Below are positions 1-11,140 of a stretch of 64,000 nt of DNA, one piece after another. Within the stretch, counting starts at the first letter, position 1, and every line of letters begins with the position of its first letter. Origin of the DNA: Ziziphus jujuba (lineage: Eukaryota; Streptophyta; Magnoliopsida; Rosales; Rhamnaceae); the NCBI RefSeq assembly GCF_031755915.1, contig NC_083382.1, positions 26,884,001-26,948,000 on the forward strand, written 5' to 3'. The translations under genes and the position numbers were made by a program. The notes under the pieces were generated by a model. That model searched no databases. It saw only the letters and a program-made list of their open reading frames with translations, and had not been told where the DNA came from.

Positions 1-1007
1 CTTCGGCCGGTTTTGATCTTGAGAGATCTTTCAAACGGTGGGGATTTTGGGCAAACTAACCCCGGAAATGGACTCAGAGGGGTCAAAAATGGTGGGATAG
101 AGGTATGGGACGGGCTGGATTGGTCGGAAACGGCGAGAATCGCCGGAAAAATTTCACCTCGCCGCCGTGTGAATTTTGGTCGGGCTGGTCGGGAATTTTG
201 GTGGCTGAGTTCGCGGCGGGACGGGCTACACCGGTGGCCGGCGCGTGTGGCACTCCGACGACTGCAATCCGGCGAAACGCCGGTCAAACAGAGAGAGGCA
301 GAGAGTCAAAGGAGAGAGAAAGAGGGAAAGGTGTTGCTGCGTTTTGTTTAACTCGGTCGGGCTCGGGGAAGAAGGGAAAAAAAGAAAAAAAGAAAAGGAA
401 GGGTGTTTTCCCACGTGGGGAAAAGAAAAAGAAAAAGAAAAAGAAAAGAAATAAAATAAAATATATAAAAATAATTAAATACTAATATTATTATTTAAAA
501 TAATAATAAAAATAATTTGATTTTACACATGGTTGACATGTGGCATTTCACCATGGTGACACATGGCCACCTTCATTGAGTCACATGTGGCACATCGTTA
601 TGCGTGTAAAAATAATATTAAAATAATACGGTATTTGAAAAACTTTATCGGTCCATAACTTTCAAACCACATGTCCAAATCGGACGTGCCGCTAGTCTAC
701 GGACTCGTATCGACGAGCACTTCACAACCATGCATGAGTCAAAGCTCAACCTTGTATGAATAAAAAGTCAACTCTGGCACCTCTTGGGCAGTTTGGACCT
801 CAACTTGTTTTGCTCAAAACTTTCAAACCGTAGCTCCGTTTTCAACGTGCTACCAGTCTACGAACTCGTGCCAACGTATACTTCGTAACGGTATCTCAGT
901 CAACCTAGAATTCCAACCGGATCAAAAAGTCAACTTTTGACCCCTTGGGTCAACGGTCACGGTCAACGTGCAAAAATTTCCGACATGGTTCGGGACGGGG
1001 TGTTACA
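1..1007 (-). mobile_element. LTR of Tekay-like Ty3/gypsy element, cut by window edge
   Basis: This is the reverse complement of the LTR family seen at 11822, 15133, 21831 and 36919. It ends at 1001-1007 with tgttaca, the complement of the TGTAACA start. Only the 5' part of the LTR is inside the window. The partner site in block B (29128) is uninterrupted, so this copy inserted after the duplication. The GC-rich open frames in 13-485 lie inside the LTR and are not genes. Confidence 0.85.
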
Positions 1008-1012
1008 GTAAC

Positions 1013-2090
1013 TGTCAATAATTTTATAAAATACTTTTGAAAAAAGAAATTTGTGTAAAAGTAATAACAATTAAGGTTAAAATTTCTAATTATTTTATAA
1101 AAAATGTTTAACTGTAATATTTAATAAAATTAGCTAACAATGTGTAGCTATACTAATTTTTATTATACATTTAATACCTTAAGCAAATAGCAGTCATTCA
1201 TATTTGATAAATAGTTTCAAATATATTTCTGTAATCTCGATTCAGTATTTTACAGATTAATTTTATTTGATGATTTCTATCATTTATATACCAAAGAAAA
1301 AATTTGGCCTCGCTCATTCAAAATCCTGGCTCCACCCCTATTAATATATACACAAAGTTGTTTTAGGTAGCTGAGAAGAAGAAGAAAAAGAAAATAAAAG
1401 AAAATAAAAGTTTACTCTTAGCAGGCCATAATAATGGATATCTGGTTTGGAATGTATTATTTCTTTGTATAATGATTCAAATTTGAATTCCTTTACCCTT
1501 CATTATTAAAAAATAAAAATAAAAAAATGATGGAAAACCTCCCTCATTCATTTAAAATTTAACAAAGTATTACAAAGGTTAAAATTGGAACACTGAGTCA
1601 ACGTATATCATTATCCCACGGAGCAGCCATTCAAATTCTCACATCTCAATATCAAATATATTAAATTATATATCAAATAATATGCAAATAATATGACATA
1701 TTGTTTTTCAGTTTATATTAATGATTCATTGTTTATTTTAAGATTTACTTAATCTATATTTTTAGTTTTTTTCAACAAATAAAATTATTTTAATACAACC
1801 AATTAAGTTGATTAAGTGCTTAAAATTTGTCAAATTAGATAAGACTTTTAATTGTAAATCCAATTTATGATAAATAAGAGGACAGATATGAAATACTGAG
1901 AACTAAATACTATTTTGCTGAAATGCAAGAGTAATTTATTTAATTTTATAGAAGACTTGCATCTCCAATCAAAAGCGAGCCAAAATTTTATTTTTCTAAG
2001 AAATGTTTTAGAATTTTCGATACCCAAATTCTTTAATTATTTTTGGAATATACTGAAGTGAGACCATGATGAATTTAATATCCATGACAG
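1013..2090. other. AT-rich intergenic DNA, duplicated
   Basis: No gene is visible. The stretch is repeated at about 29133-30235 with small indels. It contains short purine runs and AT tracts only. Confidence 0.6.
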
Positions 2091-2094
2091 TCAT

Positions 2095-2205
2095 TTTTCC
2101 AGATAGGTTTCGATAATGAAAGCAACCGGTGGGATTTTGATAGGAAAGCTGGCATCACTGAATCAAACGTCATTCTTGTCTCATCAAGCATGGCATTACC
2201 GTCTT
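2095..2205 (-). pseudogene. OMT exon-2 relic (block A)
   Basis: On the minus strand this reads as broken pieces of the OMT C-terminus. One piece resembles the GNxxFDE...MxFD region of the neighbouring OMTs. After an internal deletion and frame change, a second piece resembles the KIPxxxxIIExYxE tail followed by a stop. About half of the normal 300-base exon remains and no open frame spans it. The block B equivalent is 30237-30347. Confidence 0.6.
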
Positions 2206-2820
2206 AAATTTAAGGTGTAGACTATGCCGAGAAGCACTTGCGACGTTAATCAACAATACCAACTTTGTTTTTGTCGTCTGTTCCAGATGTCTACATGAAA
2301 TTTCGTGTATCACATGCACATTTGTAAGGCTTACTCTCAGATGGCCATAAATACATAATATTTTAGGCCGAGGTTCTGTTTTCTTTTAGTTATTTCTTTT
2401 TCGTTTCTCTTTTTTTATTTTTTATTTTTTATTTTTTTATTTTGGTGTAACATTTTAGGCCGATATCGATTTCTGCTACTTCATGATTCCTGAACCCAAC
2501 TAAAATTATAAAATTAGAAGTTGAAGGTAAAGATCTAAGTTAGACTAAATATGTGGGTGGAAGACTAAATATGAAAAATAGATGGGCAAATCAACACGCA
2601 GAATAATGGAGATGCACATCCAAACGGGTAGGGCAGTTTCCTAGAAAGGACACTTACTTTAGATCTTCAGCAAATTACTTCAACTATATTATAAATTCAC
2701 TATGTTTAGATTAGGGGATTTACCCCAAAAAAAAAAAAAAAAAAAAGGTATAAGAGACTCACATTAAATACAGCTAATTAATGCAGACCTAGACCATCTT
2801 TAAAATAAATGTATTATCAG
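2206..2820. other. Intergenic, no gene seen
   Basis: AT-rich, with poly-T and poly-A tracts (for example about 2730-2747). It matches block B at 30348-30695 and 31871-32160, with a 1.17 kb stretch missing here near 2545. Confidence 0.5.
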
Positions 2821-3060
2821 TAGAGAAATTTTTCTGTACACAATGTGTGCTAAGGTGGAATGTCATGTATCATATCCTAATCATTTTTTAAAAATCTACA
2901 TCATTTTTTTTCATATTTTCATATTGCAAATACCGTTTACATTTTGTTATCCCTTTTTTATTTTATTTTATTTTTATTTTTTTACTTCTCTCCCATTTTT
3001 GTTTCATTCCATGCCATTTGTTTTGCCCAGAAAACAAGAACCTTTACCCTATCACTATAG
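2821..3060 (+). repeat. Solo arm of long-TIR element (block A)
   Basis: Similar to the left arm of the element at 62136: it starts with agaaatttttctgtacaca and follows the same succession of motifs to the cccagaaaac region. No inverted partner arm was found downstream, so this looks like a single remaining arm. The same arm is at 32160-32400 in block B, so it predates the duplication. Confidence 0.5.
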
Positions 3061-3215
3061 CACAAATACATTGAAAGCTTTGCAGCCAAATTTGATACTA
3101 AAAAATCATTTCTACTATAAAACATGTTTTAACACATAAATAATTAACCACCAAGCTTTGATTTCGCACTCAAGATGACACATTATCTCCAAGAATCATA
3201 ACTAATTAGCTCACC

Positions 3216-3370
3216 AAGTTAGCAACTTGAGTACCCAATGGAGTTGCTATTGATGTCACACTTTAAATCTTCAACAGTTCCACTAATAATAGCCTTAATA
3301 CACACTTTTTGCTCACCAACAAAAAATGCACAAAACAAATGAAAAGCATCAAAAACCTTGAGTTTCAAGC
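3216..3370 (-). other. Short conserved open stretch, not recognised
   Basis: On the minus strand a stretch of about 45 codons is open in both blocks (block B about 32555-32705) and ends in the same Ser-Ser-Cys-stop. It contains a GEQKVCIKAIISG core. I do not recognise the family. It lies just downstream, in gene sense, of an OMT exon-2 relic, so it may be OMT-locus debris in another frame. Confidence 0.25.
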
Positions 3371-3419
3371 AAGAAATAAAGCTACTTAAGGGCTAAATTA
3401 ATGAGTTTTAGCCTTCTTA

Positions 3420-3480
3420 TAATGCTTTCCGGCAAATTTTAAGATCTTTTACATCTTCCCAATCATGCATCACTGATCGA
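3420..3480 (-). pseudogene. OMT exon-2 start relic (block A)
   Basis: On the minus strand an acceptor-like cag is followed by a VMHDWED motif and a shortened K-I-C-R-K-A-L helix, then a stop. This matches the start of exon 2 of the OMT genes in this window, including the catalytic histidine. One base of the usual first Trp codon is lost. The block B partner is 32756-32812. Confidence 0.55.
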
Positions 3481-3890
3481 ATAGGGAAAAAAAGAGTAAA
3501 AAATAAATAAATAAAATTATAAATTGAATTAAATAATGTGATAACATATATTTATATATATATTTTTCTCCCATCCGGGATTTTTTTTTTTTTTAATAGA
3601 ATATGTATAGGATTCACCTTATCACTTGTAATAGGGCTATAAAATGCACCTTTGGCTATGGGTCGGAGTTGAGGTAGGAATGTGGATCATATTCCTCACC
3701 CCCTAGATATGAATATATAATGTATTTTTAAAAATATATTTTTTGTTGAGAAAATATTTCAAAAAAAAAAAAAGAAAAAAGAAAAGAAAAGACACCGAAT
3801 GGGGTTAGGAGAACTTTTAGGAGGCGAGGTAGGGTACGAAGGAGGCCAACCTCTACCCCATCCCACCACGTTGCCACACTTAAAGAGATG
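3481..3890. other. AT-rich spacer
   Basis: Contains AT microsatellite, poly-T and poly-A tracts and an unidentified stretch around 3790-3890 that is also present in block B near 33190-33290. No gene was seen. Confidence 0.5.
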
Positions 3891-3894
3891 GATT

Positions 3895-4262
3895 AACTAA
3901 TAAAAAGATTTGGTGTAGACTTAATGGAGATTCAAAGCTATTTATGGCTTTAAAATCGTCAGATTCTACTTGCAAACCTAAGAAGATTGAATGGCTAAGT
4001 TTTAGGAAGTTTAAAGACATTAATATAGCCTTGTTGGCCAAATTGGTTTGTAAATTGGCAAACGGGAGACAAAGGTTTATGAATTGAGGTGTTAAAGCCT
4101 AGATACTTCAACAAAATTTTATTTTTTTGAATGCCAAGTCAAACCTTGAGATTCCCTTGTCTAGAGGAGTATTTTGAGTTCCAAAGACGTTGTTTTTAAA
4201 GGAGCTTGTTATAGACTTAGAGATAGTTGTAGTATTAACTCTTGGATAGGGTTTAAGGTTTC
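3895..4262 (+). mobile_element. LINE (L1-type) reverse-transcriptase C-terminal fragment, broken (block A)
   Basis: Forward translation gives EWLSFRKFKDINIALLAKL, then a C-K-L-A-N-G continuation. This resembles the region after the catalytic domain of plant L1 reverse transcriptases (an F+D-N-ALLAK-WKL pattern). Stops follow within a few codons and the frame changes before 4262. No poly-A tail or 5' part was found. The fragment joins directly to the first Clp-N/14-3-3 unit, which lacks its 3' end there. The block B copy is 33297-33688. Confidence 0.6.
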
Positions 4263-5217
4263 AATAGAAAGTAATCCACCATTCCATTATAATAAGAAGA
4301 TTTAAGTAAAACACTACTTAAATCAACCATAACACCATTACAGATAGTAATACCAACATGAACTTTTCCATAATAGTTATAAGTCTTATAATCATAAATA
4401 TCTCTACGTGATCCTCTTTTTAACTCACCCATATATCTCCTATATTCCAGCTTCAACTAAAGGGAGAAGACAAGATAGTCTTGAGAAGAATGGGAGGGTT
4501 TTAAGTCCTATGAGAGAATACTCATCACCCTCACATAGATTAGTGGAAGTTCCCTTTCAATGAAGTCCATTATCACTTTATTTTGATGTTGCTTCCCAAT
4601 GGAGGAGTACATCCTCCACTGGGACCTCTGAGCCATAGTAATTCTTATTAAGAATCAATCCACACATTTTTTTCCTTCTTGTATTATCTTCAAAGCTACT
4701 ATTTTCTTAGACACTTTGTCCATCGATTGGATGATATCTTCATCACTTTGAGTGGACTTTACCCTATCCAACATGTCTTTTCCATTCTCCAAGGAAAAGA
4801 TGGCCAACTCCATTAGCTATTGGTCTACCCTTATAGATTTGAAAGCTTCATTAAGATTGGGTTCTCCAAGTAATTTCAATAAGATTTGATAACATCTTAT
4901 TCCAGAAAAAACCATCCCTTAGCATGCTCTGAGTAGCATAATCCAACAACCTATGATACATTTTCTTCTGAATGTCAATCTCATCATATGGTGAATTAGG
5001 TGGAACATGAAACTTCTTCAACAACAACTCAGATAGCTCATCCAAATTTTCAAAGTCAACATGTAGTTTTCTGAAAATATCTTCAATCACGGCATCATGA
5101 GCTATGATGTCAAAAAATCCCCTTAAAATATGCTCAGGCCCAATAATCCACTTCTAGCTAGAGCAATAAAAGACACATCGTCAATAACCCTAGAAACACT
5201 CGAGCTCATATGATAGG
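4262..5217 (-). pseudogene. Clp-N/14-3-3 chimeric unit 1, block A (truncated)
   Basis: The 5' part (5217 down to about 4851) encodes the ClpC-type N-domain: a SSSVSRVID start, then a readable second half with FRKLHVDFENLDEL and SPYDEIDI. A frameshift follows near 4915, in the second Clp repeat. The 3' part (from about 4640) encodes 14-3-3 helices up to a YRRYMGELKRG motif, which matches the DYHRYLAEFKTG signature of 14-3-3 proteins. The last 14-3-3 portion is absent because the unit abuts the LINE fragment. The 5' acceptor seen in the other units is deleted. Confidence 0.6.
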
Positions 5218-5334
5218 TAGCCCTCAATGACAATGGAAAAGCAAATAAAAAATATATATAAATCACAAGCAGGAATAGAAAGTTCAATTTCATTTTGATT
5301 TTTTGGTTTAAGGCATAGACATACTTCCTCTGCA

Positions 5335-6368
5335 ATGTTGCAAGCAGCCCCAACTAAGTTGAAGACTTCATAGGCAAAGGTGGAGTAAGTGATTACAAAA
5401 CTAAGGCAAATTGCATTTGTTAGAAGCAATCCTAATTCAACTGCAAATTTATGTGGAAAGTAATCCACCATTCCATTATAATAATAAGATTTAAATAAAA
5501 CACTACATAAATTAACCACAACACCATTACAGATAGTAATACCAATCTAAAATTTTCCGTAATATTTATAAGTCTTATAATTAGAAACATCTCTATTTGA
5601 TCCTCTTTTTAACTCACCTATATACCTCCTATATTCCATCTCCAACTTAAAGGACAAAGTAAGATAGTCCCGAGAAGAATGGGAGGGTTTTAAGTCTCAT
5701 GAAAGAATACTCACCCCCTCACAAATTAATGGAAGTTCCCTTTCAATTAGGTTTATCATCACCTTATTTTTATGTTGCATCCCAGTGGAAAAGTACCTCT
5801 TCCATTGAGCCCTCCTAGCCATAGTAACTTTTATATAAGAAGCAATTCACACATTTTTTTCTTCTTTTATTAGCTCATCAGCTACTATGGTTTTAGACAC
5901 TTTGTCCATTAATTGGATAAAATCTTCATCATTTTGAGTAGATTTACCCTATCCAGCAGGTCTTGTCCATCTACAAGGAAGAGATGGCTAGTTCCACTAG
6001 TTTTTGGTCTATCCCTATAGATTTAAAAGCTTCTTAAATATTAGGTTCTCCAAGTCATCACTTAGCATGCTCTTATTAGCATAATCCAGCATCCTATGAT
6101 TCCTCTTCTTCTAAATATCAATCTCATCATATGGTGAACTAGGTGGAACATGAAACTTATTCAACAACAAATCAGATACCCTATCCACTTTTTGAAAGTC
6201 AACGTGTAGTTTTTTGAAAATCTATTCAATTACGGCATCATGTTCTATGAAGCCTAACAATCCCCTCAAAATATGCTTGGGCCCCATAATTCCTCTTCTA
6301 TCTTAAGCAATCAAAAATGCCTCGTCAATAACCTTGGAAACCTTATAGCCCACCCGATAGTTTGGTGC
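5335..6368 (-). pseudogene. Clp-N/14-3-3 chimeric unit 2, block A
   Basis: It begins after a good acceptor (a tctcttatgtag-like tract, then GCACCAAACTATC) and ends at a donor GAA|GTATGT near 5334, both in phase 0. The Clp part lies at about 6060-6368. The 14-3-3 part below it includes the ELT-K-E and ARRAQWRM region, the EYxRYMGELKRG signature, and a final exon with the LALTYSTFAYEVFxL motif matching LALNFSVFYYEILNS of plant 14-3-3. Part of the second Clp repeat is deleted and a TAA interrupts the region after it, so it is not translatable as it stands. Confidence 0.65.
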
Positions 6369-6559
6369 CTACATAAGAGAAAGAAATAATTAAGGGATAA
6401 AAGAAAAGCAAGCAAGAGCAAAACCATAAAAAGTAACCACTAAAATAAGGCACCCACACCAACATTGAAGGAAGCAAAAAAGAAAAAACACATAAATCAC
6501 AAGTAGTAATAGAAAGTTCAGTTTGACTTTTGATTTATTGGTTAATGGCATAAACGTAC

Positions 6560-7807
6560 TTCCTCCACAATACTGCAAGCGACCCTAACTAAGTCGAAAA
6601 CTTCATAGGTAAAGGTGGAGTAGGTGAGTGCAAGCCTAAGGTGGATTGTATTTTTAGGAAGCAATCCTAATCCCATTGTAAGTTTTTGCAGAAAATAATT
6701 TACCATTCCCATAACAAAAAAATTTAAATAAAACACCACAAAAATCAACCATAACACCATTATAGATATTAATAAGGTGGAGTAGGTGAGTGCAAGCCTA
6801 AGATGGATTGCATTTTTAGAAAGCAATCCTAATCCCATTGTAAATTTCTATAGAAAGTAATCTACCATTCCATTATAATAAGAAGATTTAAATAAAACAT
6901 GACAGAAATCAATCATAACACCATTATAGATAGTAGTACCAACTTGAACATTTCCATAATATTTATAAGTCTTATACTCAGAAACATCTCTATATGATCC
7001 TTTTTTTAACTTACTCATATACCTCATATATTCCAGCTCCAACTTAAAGGAGAATACAAGATAGTCCTGAGAAAAATGGGAGGGTTTTAAGTCCTATGAA
7101 AGAATACTCATCACCCTTATATAAATTAGTGAAAGTTCCCTTTCAATCAGGTCCTTCATCACCTTATTTCTATGTTGCTTCCCAATTGAGGAGTACATCC
7201 TCCATTGAGCCCTCTTAGCCATAGTAACTCTTATATAAGAAACAATACACACATTTTTTTCTTCTTCTTTTGTTAGCTACTCAGCTACTGTGGTTTTAGA
7301 CACTTTATTCATCAATTGCATGTTCATCACTTTAAGTAGACTTTACCCTACCTAGTAGGTATTTTTCATTCTTCAAGGAAGAGATAGTGAGCTCCACTAG
7401 CTTTTAGTCTATCCCTATAAATTTGAAAGCTTCTTGAATATTGGATTTTCCAACAAATCCCAATAAGATGTGGTAAGTTCTTATTCCAGAAGAACCATCC
7501 TTTAGCATGCTTTGATTAGAATTATCCAGCACCCTAAGATGCCTTTTGTTCTGAATGTCAATCTCATCATATGGTGAACTAGGTACAACATGAAACTTAT
7601 TCAATAACAACTCAGATATCTCATCCACTTTTTGCAAGTCAACATGTAGCTTTTTGAAAATCTATTTAATCACGGCATCATGATTTATGATACCTAACAA
7701 TCCCCTAAAAATATGCTCGGGCCCTATATTTAGACTTCTATCTTGAGTAATAAAAAACACCTCACTAATAACCCTAGAAACACTTAAGCCATCTAATAGT
7801 TTGGTAC
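6560..7807 (-). pseudogene. Clp-N/14-3-3 chimeric unit 3, block A (internal duplication)
   Basis: It is bounded by acceptor ttttacag|GTACC at 7808 and donor GAA|GTACGT at 6559. It is about 200 bases longer than the other units because the last 14-3-3 exon and its preceding intron are tandemly duplicated (about 6614-6772 and 6773-6930). The Clp part (7404-7637 best preserved) shows a complete second Clp repeat with SMLKDGSSGIRTYHILLG, close to the bacterial and plastid LGHNYIGTEHLLLGLLRE pattern. A stop is present upstream of the Clp core. Confidence 0.65.
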
Positions 7808-7989
7808 CTGTAAAAGAGAAAAAAATAATTGAGGAACAAAAGTAAGAACAAAACCATAAGAAGTAAATATTAGAATAAGGTAGCCCCCACTAATAGTGGA
7901 GCAAGCAGATAAGAAAAACATATAAATCACAAGCAAGAATTGAAAGTTCATTTTTGCTTTTGATTTTTTTGTTAATGGCATAGACATTT

Positions 7990-9048
7990 ATCCTCCACAA
8001 CACTGCAAGCAACCCCAACAAAGTGCAAAGGTGGGCTAGCTGAGTGCAAGTCTAAGGCGGATTGCTTTTGTTGGAAGTAATCATAATCCCGCAGCAAATT
8101 TCTGCATAAAATAATCCACCATTCCATTATAATAAGAAGATTTAAATAAAACACCACCTAAATCAACCACAACACCATTACAGATAGTAACACCAACCTG
8201 AATTTTCCATAAGATTTATAAGTCCTATAATCATAAACATCTCTATATGATTCACTTTTTAACTCACCCATATACCTCTTATATCCAACTCCAACTTAAC
8301 GTAGAAGACAAAATAGTTCCAAAAAGAATGAGAGGGTTTTAAGTCCCATGAGAGAATACTCATCACCCTCTCATAGATTTGTCGGAGTTCCCTTTTAGTC
8401 GGGTCCATCATCACCTTATTTCTGTGTTGCTTCCCTGTGAAGTAGGACATCCTCCATTGAGCCCTCCTAGCCATAGTAACTTTTATATAAGAAGCAATTC
8501 ACATATTTTTTTCTTCTTTTGTAAGCTCCTAAGCTCCTATGGCTTTAGACACTTTGTCCATCAATTGGATGATATCTTCATCACTTTAAGTAGACCTTAT
8601 CCTATCTAGCAGGTCTTTTCTATTCTCCAAAAAAAAGATAGCTAGCTCCATTAACTTTTGATCAATCCCAATAAGATATGATAAGTTCTTATTCCAGCAG
8701 AACCATCCCTTAGCATGCTTTGCTTAGAATAATCCAAACCATCCCTTATCATGGTTTGCTTAGAATAATCCAACATCTTAAGATACCTCTTGTTCTAAAT
8801 GTTAATCTCATCATATGGTGAACTAGGTGGAACATGAACTTGTTCAACAACAACTCAAATAGCTCATCCACTTTTTGAAAGTCAACGTGTAGTTTTCTGA
8901 AAACATCAATCATGGCATCATGATCTATGATGCCTAGCAATCTTCTCAAAATATGCTTGGGCCCCATAATTCCACCTCTATCTTGAGCAATCAAAAATGC
9001 CTCATTAATAGCCTTAGAAATACTAGTGCTCATCTAATAGTTTGGTGC
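7990..9048 (-). pseudogene. Clp-N/14-3-3 chimeric unit 4, block A (most upstream)
   Basis: This unit has the best preserved first Clp repeat. From an ATG at 9033 it reads SISKAINEAFLIAQDRGG, then PKHILRRLLGIIDHDA and FRKLHVDFQKVDEL. That compares with ClpC AIKVIMLAQEEARRLGHN, then ILLGLIGE. An in-frame TAG lies just before the ATG and an acceptor-like tcaaccag sits upstream, so it may once have had a further upstream exon. The 14-3-3 part has RRAQWRM, then GKQHRNKVMMD. The 3' donor has changed from GTATGT to a non-GT sequence and there is a frameshift in the last exon. Confidence 0.68.
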
Positions 9049-9049
9049 C

Positions 9050-9675
9050 TGGTTGAAAGAAGGAAATAATTGAGGGATAAAAAAAAATGCAAATAAGAAC
9101 AAAACCATAAGAAATAAACATTAGAATAAGGTAGCCCTCACCAACAATGAAGCAAGCAAATAAGAAAAGCACATAAATCAGAAGCAGAAATAGAAAGTTT
9201 AGTTTTACTTAGTTCAAATTGTATTTGAGGTTAAATGCATTTTAACCTTAATCCAAATTGTATTTGGAGTTAAATGCATTTTAATATTTTTATTTTGGAA
9301 AAAATTTGGATTTTCAATTGTAAAATATTTCAATTTACACTTTTAAATTTCAATTTATTTCATTTTGTTCAAATAGATTTTTGACTAATGACAATAAATA
9401 GTTTCGGATATTAAAGTGCTTTTTAAAAAAAATAATAAAACATTCAAGGTGTTATAAATTAAAACTAAAGTATCTAAATGACAATAAATTATATTTTAAT
9501 ATTGTGTAAATATTACAAAATTTTCGACCATCTTTAGTCAGAAAAAATTAATTGGATATATAATTGTAATAAATTATTGAAACCTGAATGCCTAAATTAT
9601 AAAAACAGAAAATAAAACGGTCCAAAAGTACAAACTACTAAAATGTAATTAATCTAACATTAGGGATCATTAATC
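9050..9675. other. Intron-like and AT-rich spacer upstream of the chimeric array
   Basis: The first ~160 bases resemble the intron that separates array units. The rest is AT-rich and repeated at about 41150-41780 in block B. No gene was seen. Confidence 0.5.
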
Positions 9676-10918
9676 TCATTTTGGATAGGCCTTAATAATG
9701 GGTAAAATCGCTGGAATTTTGATAATTTTGTAAGGAGGGAAACCACCCAAATTTCAATATCTTGTCCCATTCATTTTGAGTTTCTCTCTTTCCCGCATGT
9801 GCTAATAGCAAGCATTGTTAAATCAAACATCATTCTTGCTCATCAAACATGCAATTACCTTGTGTTTGTAAACCCGTGCGTATGTTATAATGGGTTCCCA
9901 CTTTTTTCTGGCATTGCTCTCCTAAAGTTTTTCAGAATTTTCACATTATTTTCGTTATTCCAATCTTGCATTATTCACTGCATTTCCAAAAAATTACTAA
10001 TAATATGTATTTTATGTAGGTAAAAAAGATAATCAAGCTATTGTTTAGGATCTTACCTTCATGAAAACTCCATCAGCATTCGAAACCCTTCACACATATC
10101 ACCTATTACCAAAAAAGAATATATGTATATTCAAACATACCACCTCCGATGTGGGACACCCCATGGTACACAGGAGCTGTGGCGATGACATGTGGCAAAT
10201 TATAGTCGATCCTTTGATGTGCGGATAAAATTTGACGATCCCGTGTATGGTCCTTTTGGTCCCACCCCTTCCACAAGTGATCTCAGGCTTTCAAACCCAT
10301 CTTTGTACGCTGAGACAATTGCTTTCAAAGCGATCCTAGCCTACAACCCATTCCATCATTGAATAATTTGCTGAAATCGGGATTCTGAGATGCGAATTCC
10401 CATATCACACAGCCATTTGTTTTTTCGAATGGAATTCCAGCTTCCTTGACACATTGCCCTAAACAGTGCCATGGAGCCAATAGATTTGTATGGTTTTGCA
10501 TTAACACAATAGGATCTAGACTATACTCCGAGTCACGTAAGAGCCACCTGGACGAGTGGGTCAGCCTGTAGAGAGTACTAGTATCTCCGACATCTAATTG
10601 ATCATGAGATACAAAATGGATACAAATTATGGTGACATTAGCTAGGCCAATTAGAAGAACATGCAATGTTAACTAACAATACTAACTTATTTTATTTTAT
10701 TTTATTTTTTGTCTTCTGCTTTTGACGTCTACTTCAAATATCGTTGAAGCATGTGCTAGTTTTTCATTCCTGTACTCAACTTTTGGTAATGATAATGTTG
10801 GAATTGTCCTTTATAAGAGAAACAACCTCTTTTCGGATAGTGAATGAAATTCTCTGAATCCCCATTAAATCAAGTTCCTTACTTTATTAAACTTTTTTCA
10901 TAACGAATGGCAAATTTG
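9676..10918 (-). pseudogene. OMT pseudogene psi3 (block A)
   Basis: Two exon remnants of a COMT-like OMT. Exon 2 (9676-9977) ends with an IIKAYPK stop and begins after a cag acceptor, but its first Trp codon is TGA and several frameshifts follow. Exon 1 (10057 to about 10620) keeps a GT donor (AAG|GTAAGA). It reads LLAPWHCLGQCVK, then IWEFASQNPDFSKLFNDG and THSSRWLLRDSE, all close to the intact OMT at 44191-44952. The N-terminal ~90 codons are missing. From 10509 the sequence is repeated at 14565 on the far side of an LTR element. Not expressible. Confidence 0.8.
10509..10918. repeat. 410-bp flanking direct repeat, left copy
   Basis: This stretch of psi3 exon 1 and upstream DNA recurs at 14565-14980 with about six substitutions and a 6-base insertion (atcatg). 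The two copies bracket the LTR element at 10919-14564. The junctions share tttg (left) and aca (right) with the element. Confidence 0.85.
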
Positions 10919-11140
10919 AGAGAAATTGTTACTTCAAATGTTTATTTATTTATTTATTTAATTATTCGGTATTAATTTATTAAATTCCTTTATTTGATAT
11001 ATTATTAATATTATATTGTACAGTAGATAGGGTCACTCACTGAAATGGTTAGCATCTCACACTCTTAAATTCTGTTCCCCTAGGTCCAGGTTGGAGACGT
11101 TGATTGTCCGGGGCGAAGGAATTCTGGACGGGTCCTGACA
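10919..11140 (+). mobile_element. 5' LTR remnant of the element at 10919-14564
   Basis: It matches 14022-14218 and then 14535-14564 of the downstream LTR and ends in ggtcctgaca. About 2.4 kb of LTR 5' sequence is absent. A further ~320 bases are deleted inside at a ccgggg direct repeat. It is immediately followed by a primer-binding site, which identifies it as a 5' LTR. Confidence 0.8.

Noticed and set aside
4262..9048. CRISPR-like or satellite array explanation for the regular ~1.2 kb repeats
   Set aside because: Units are long, encode recognisable domains and carry splice signals; eukaryotic context.
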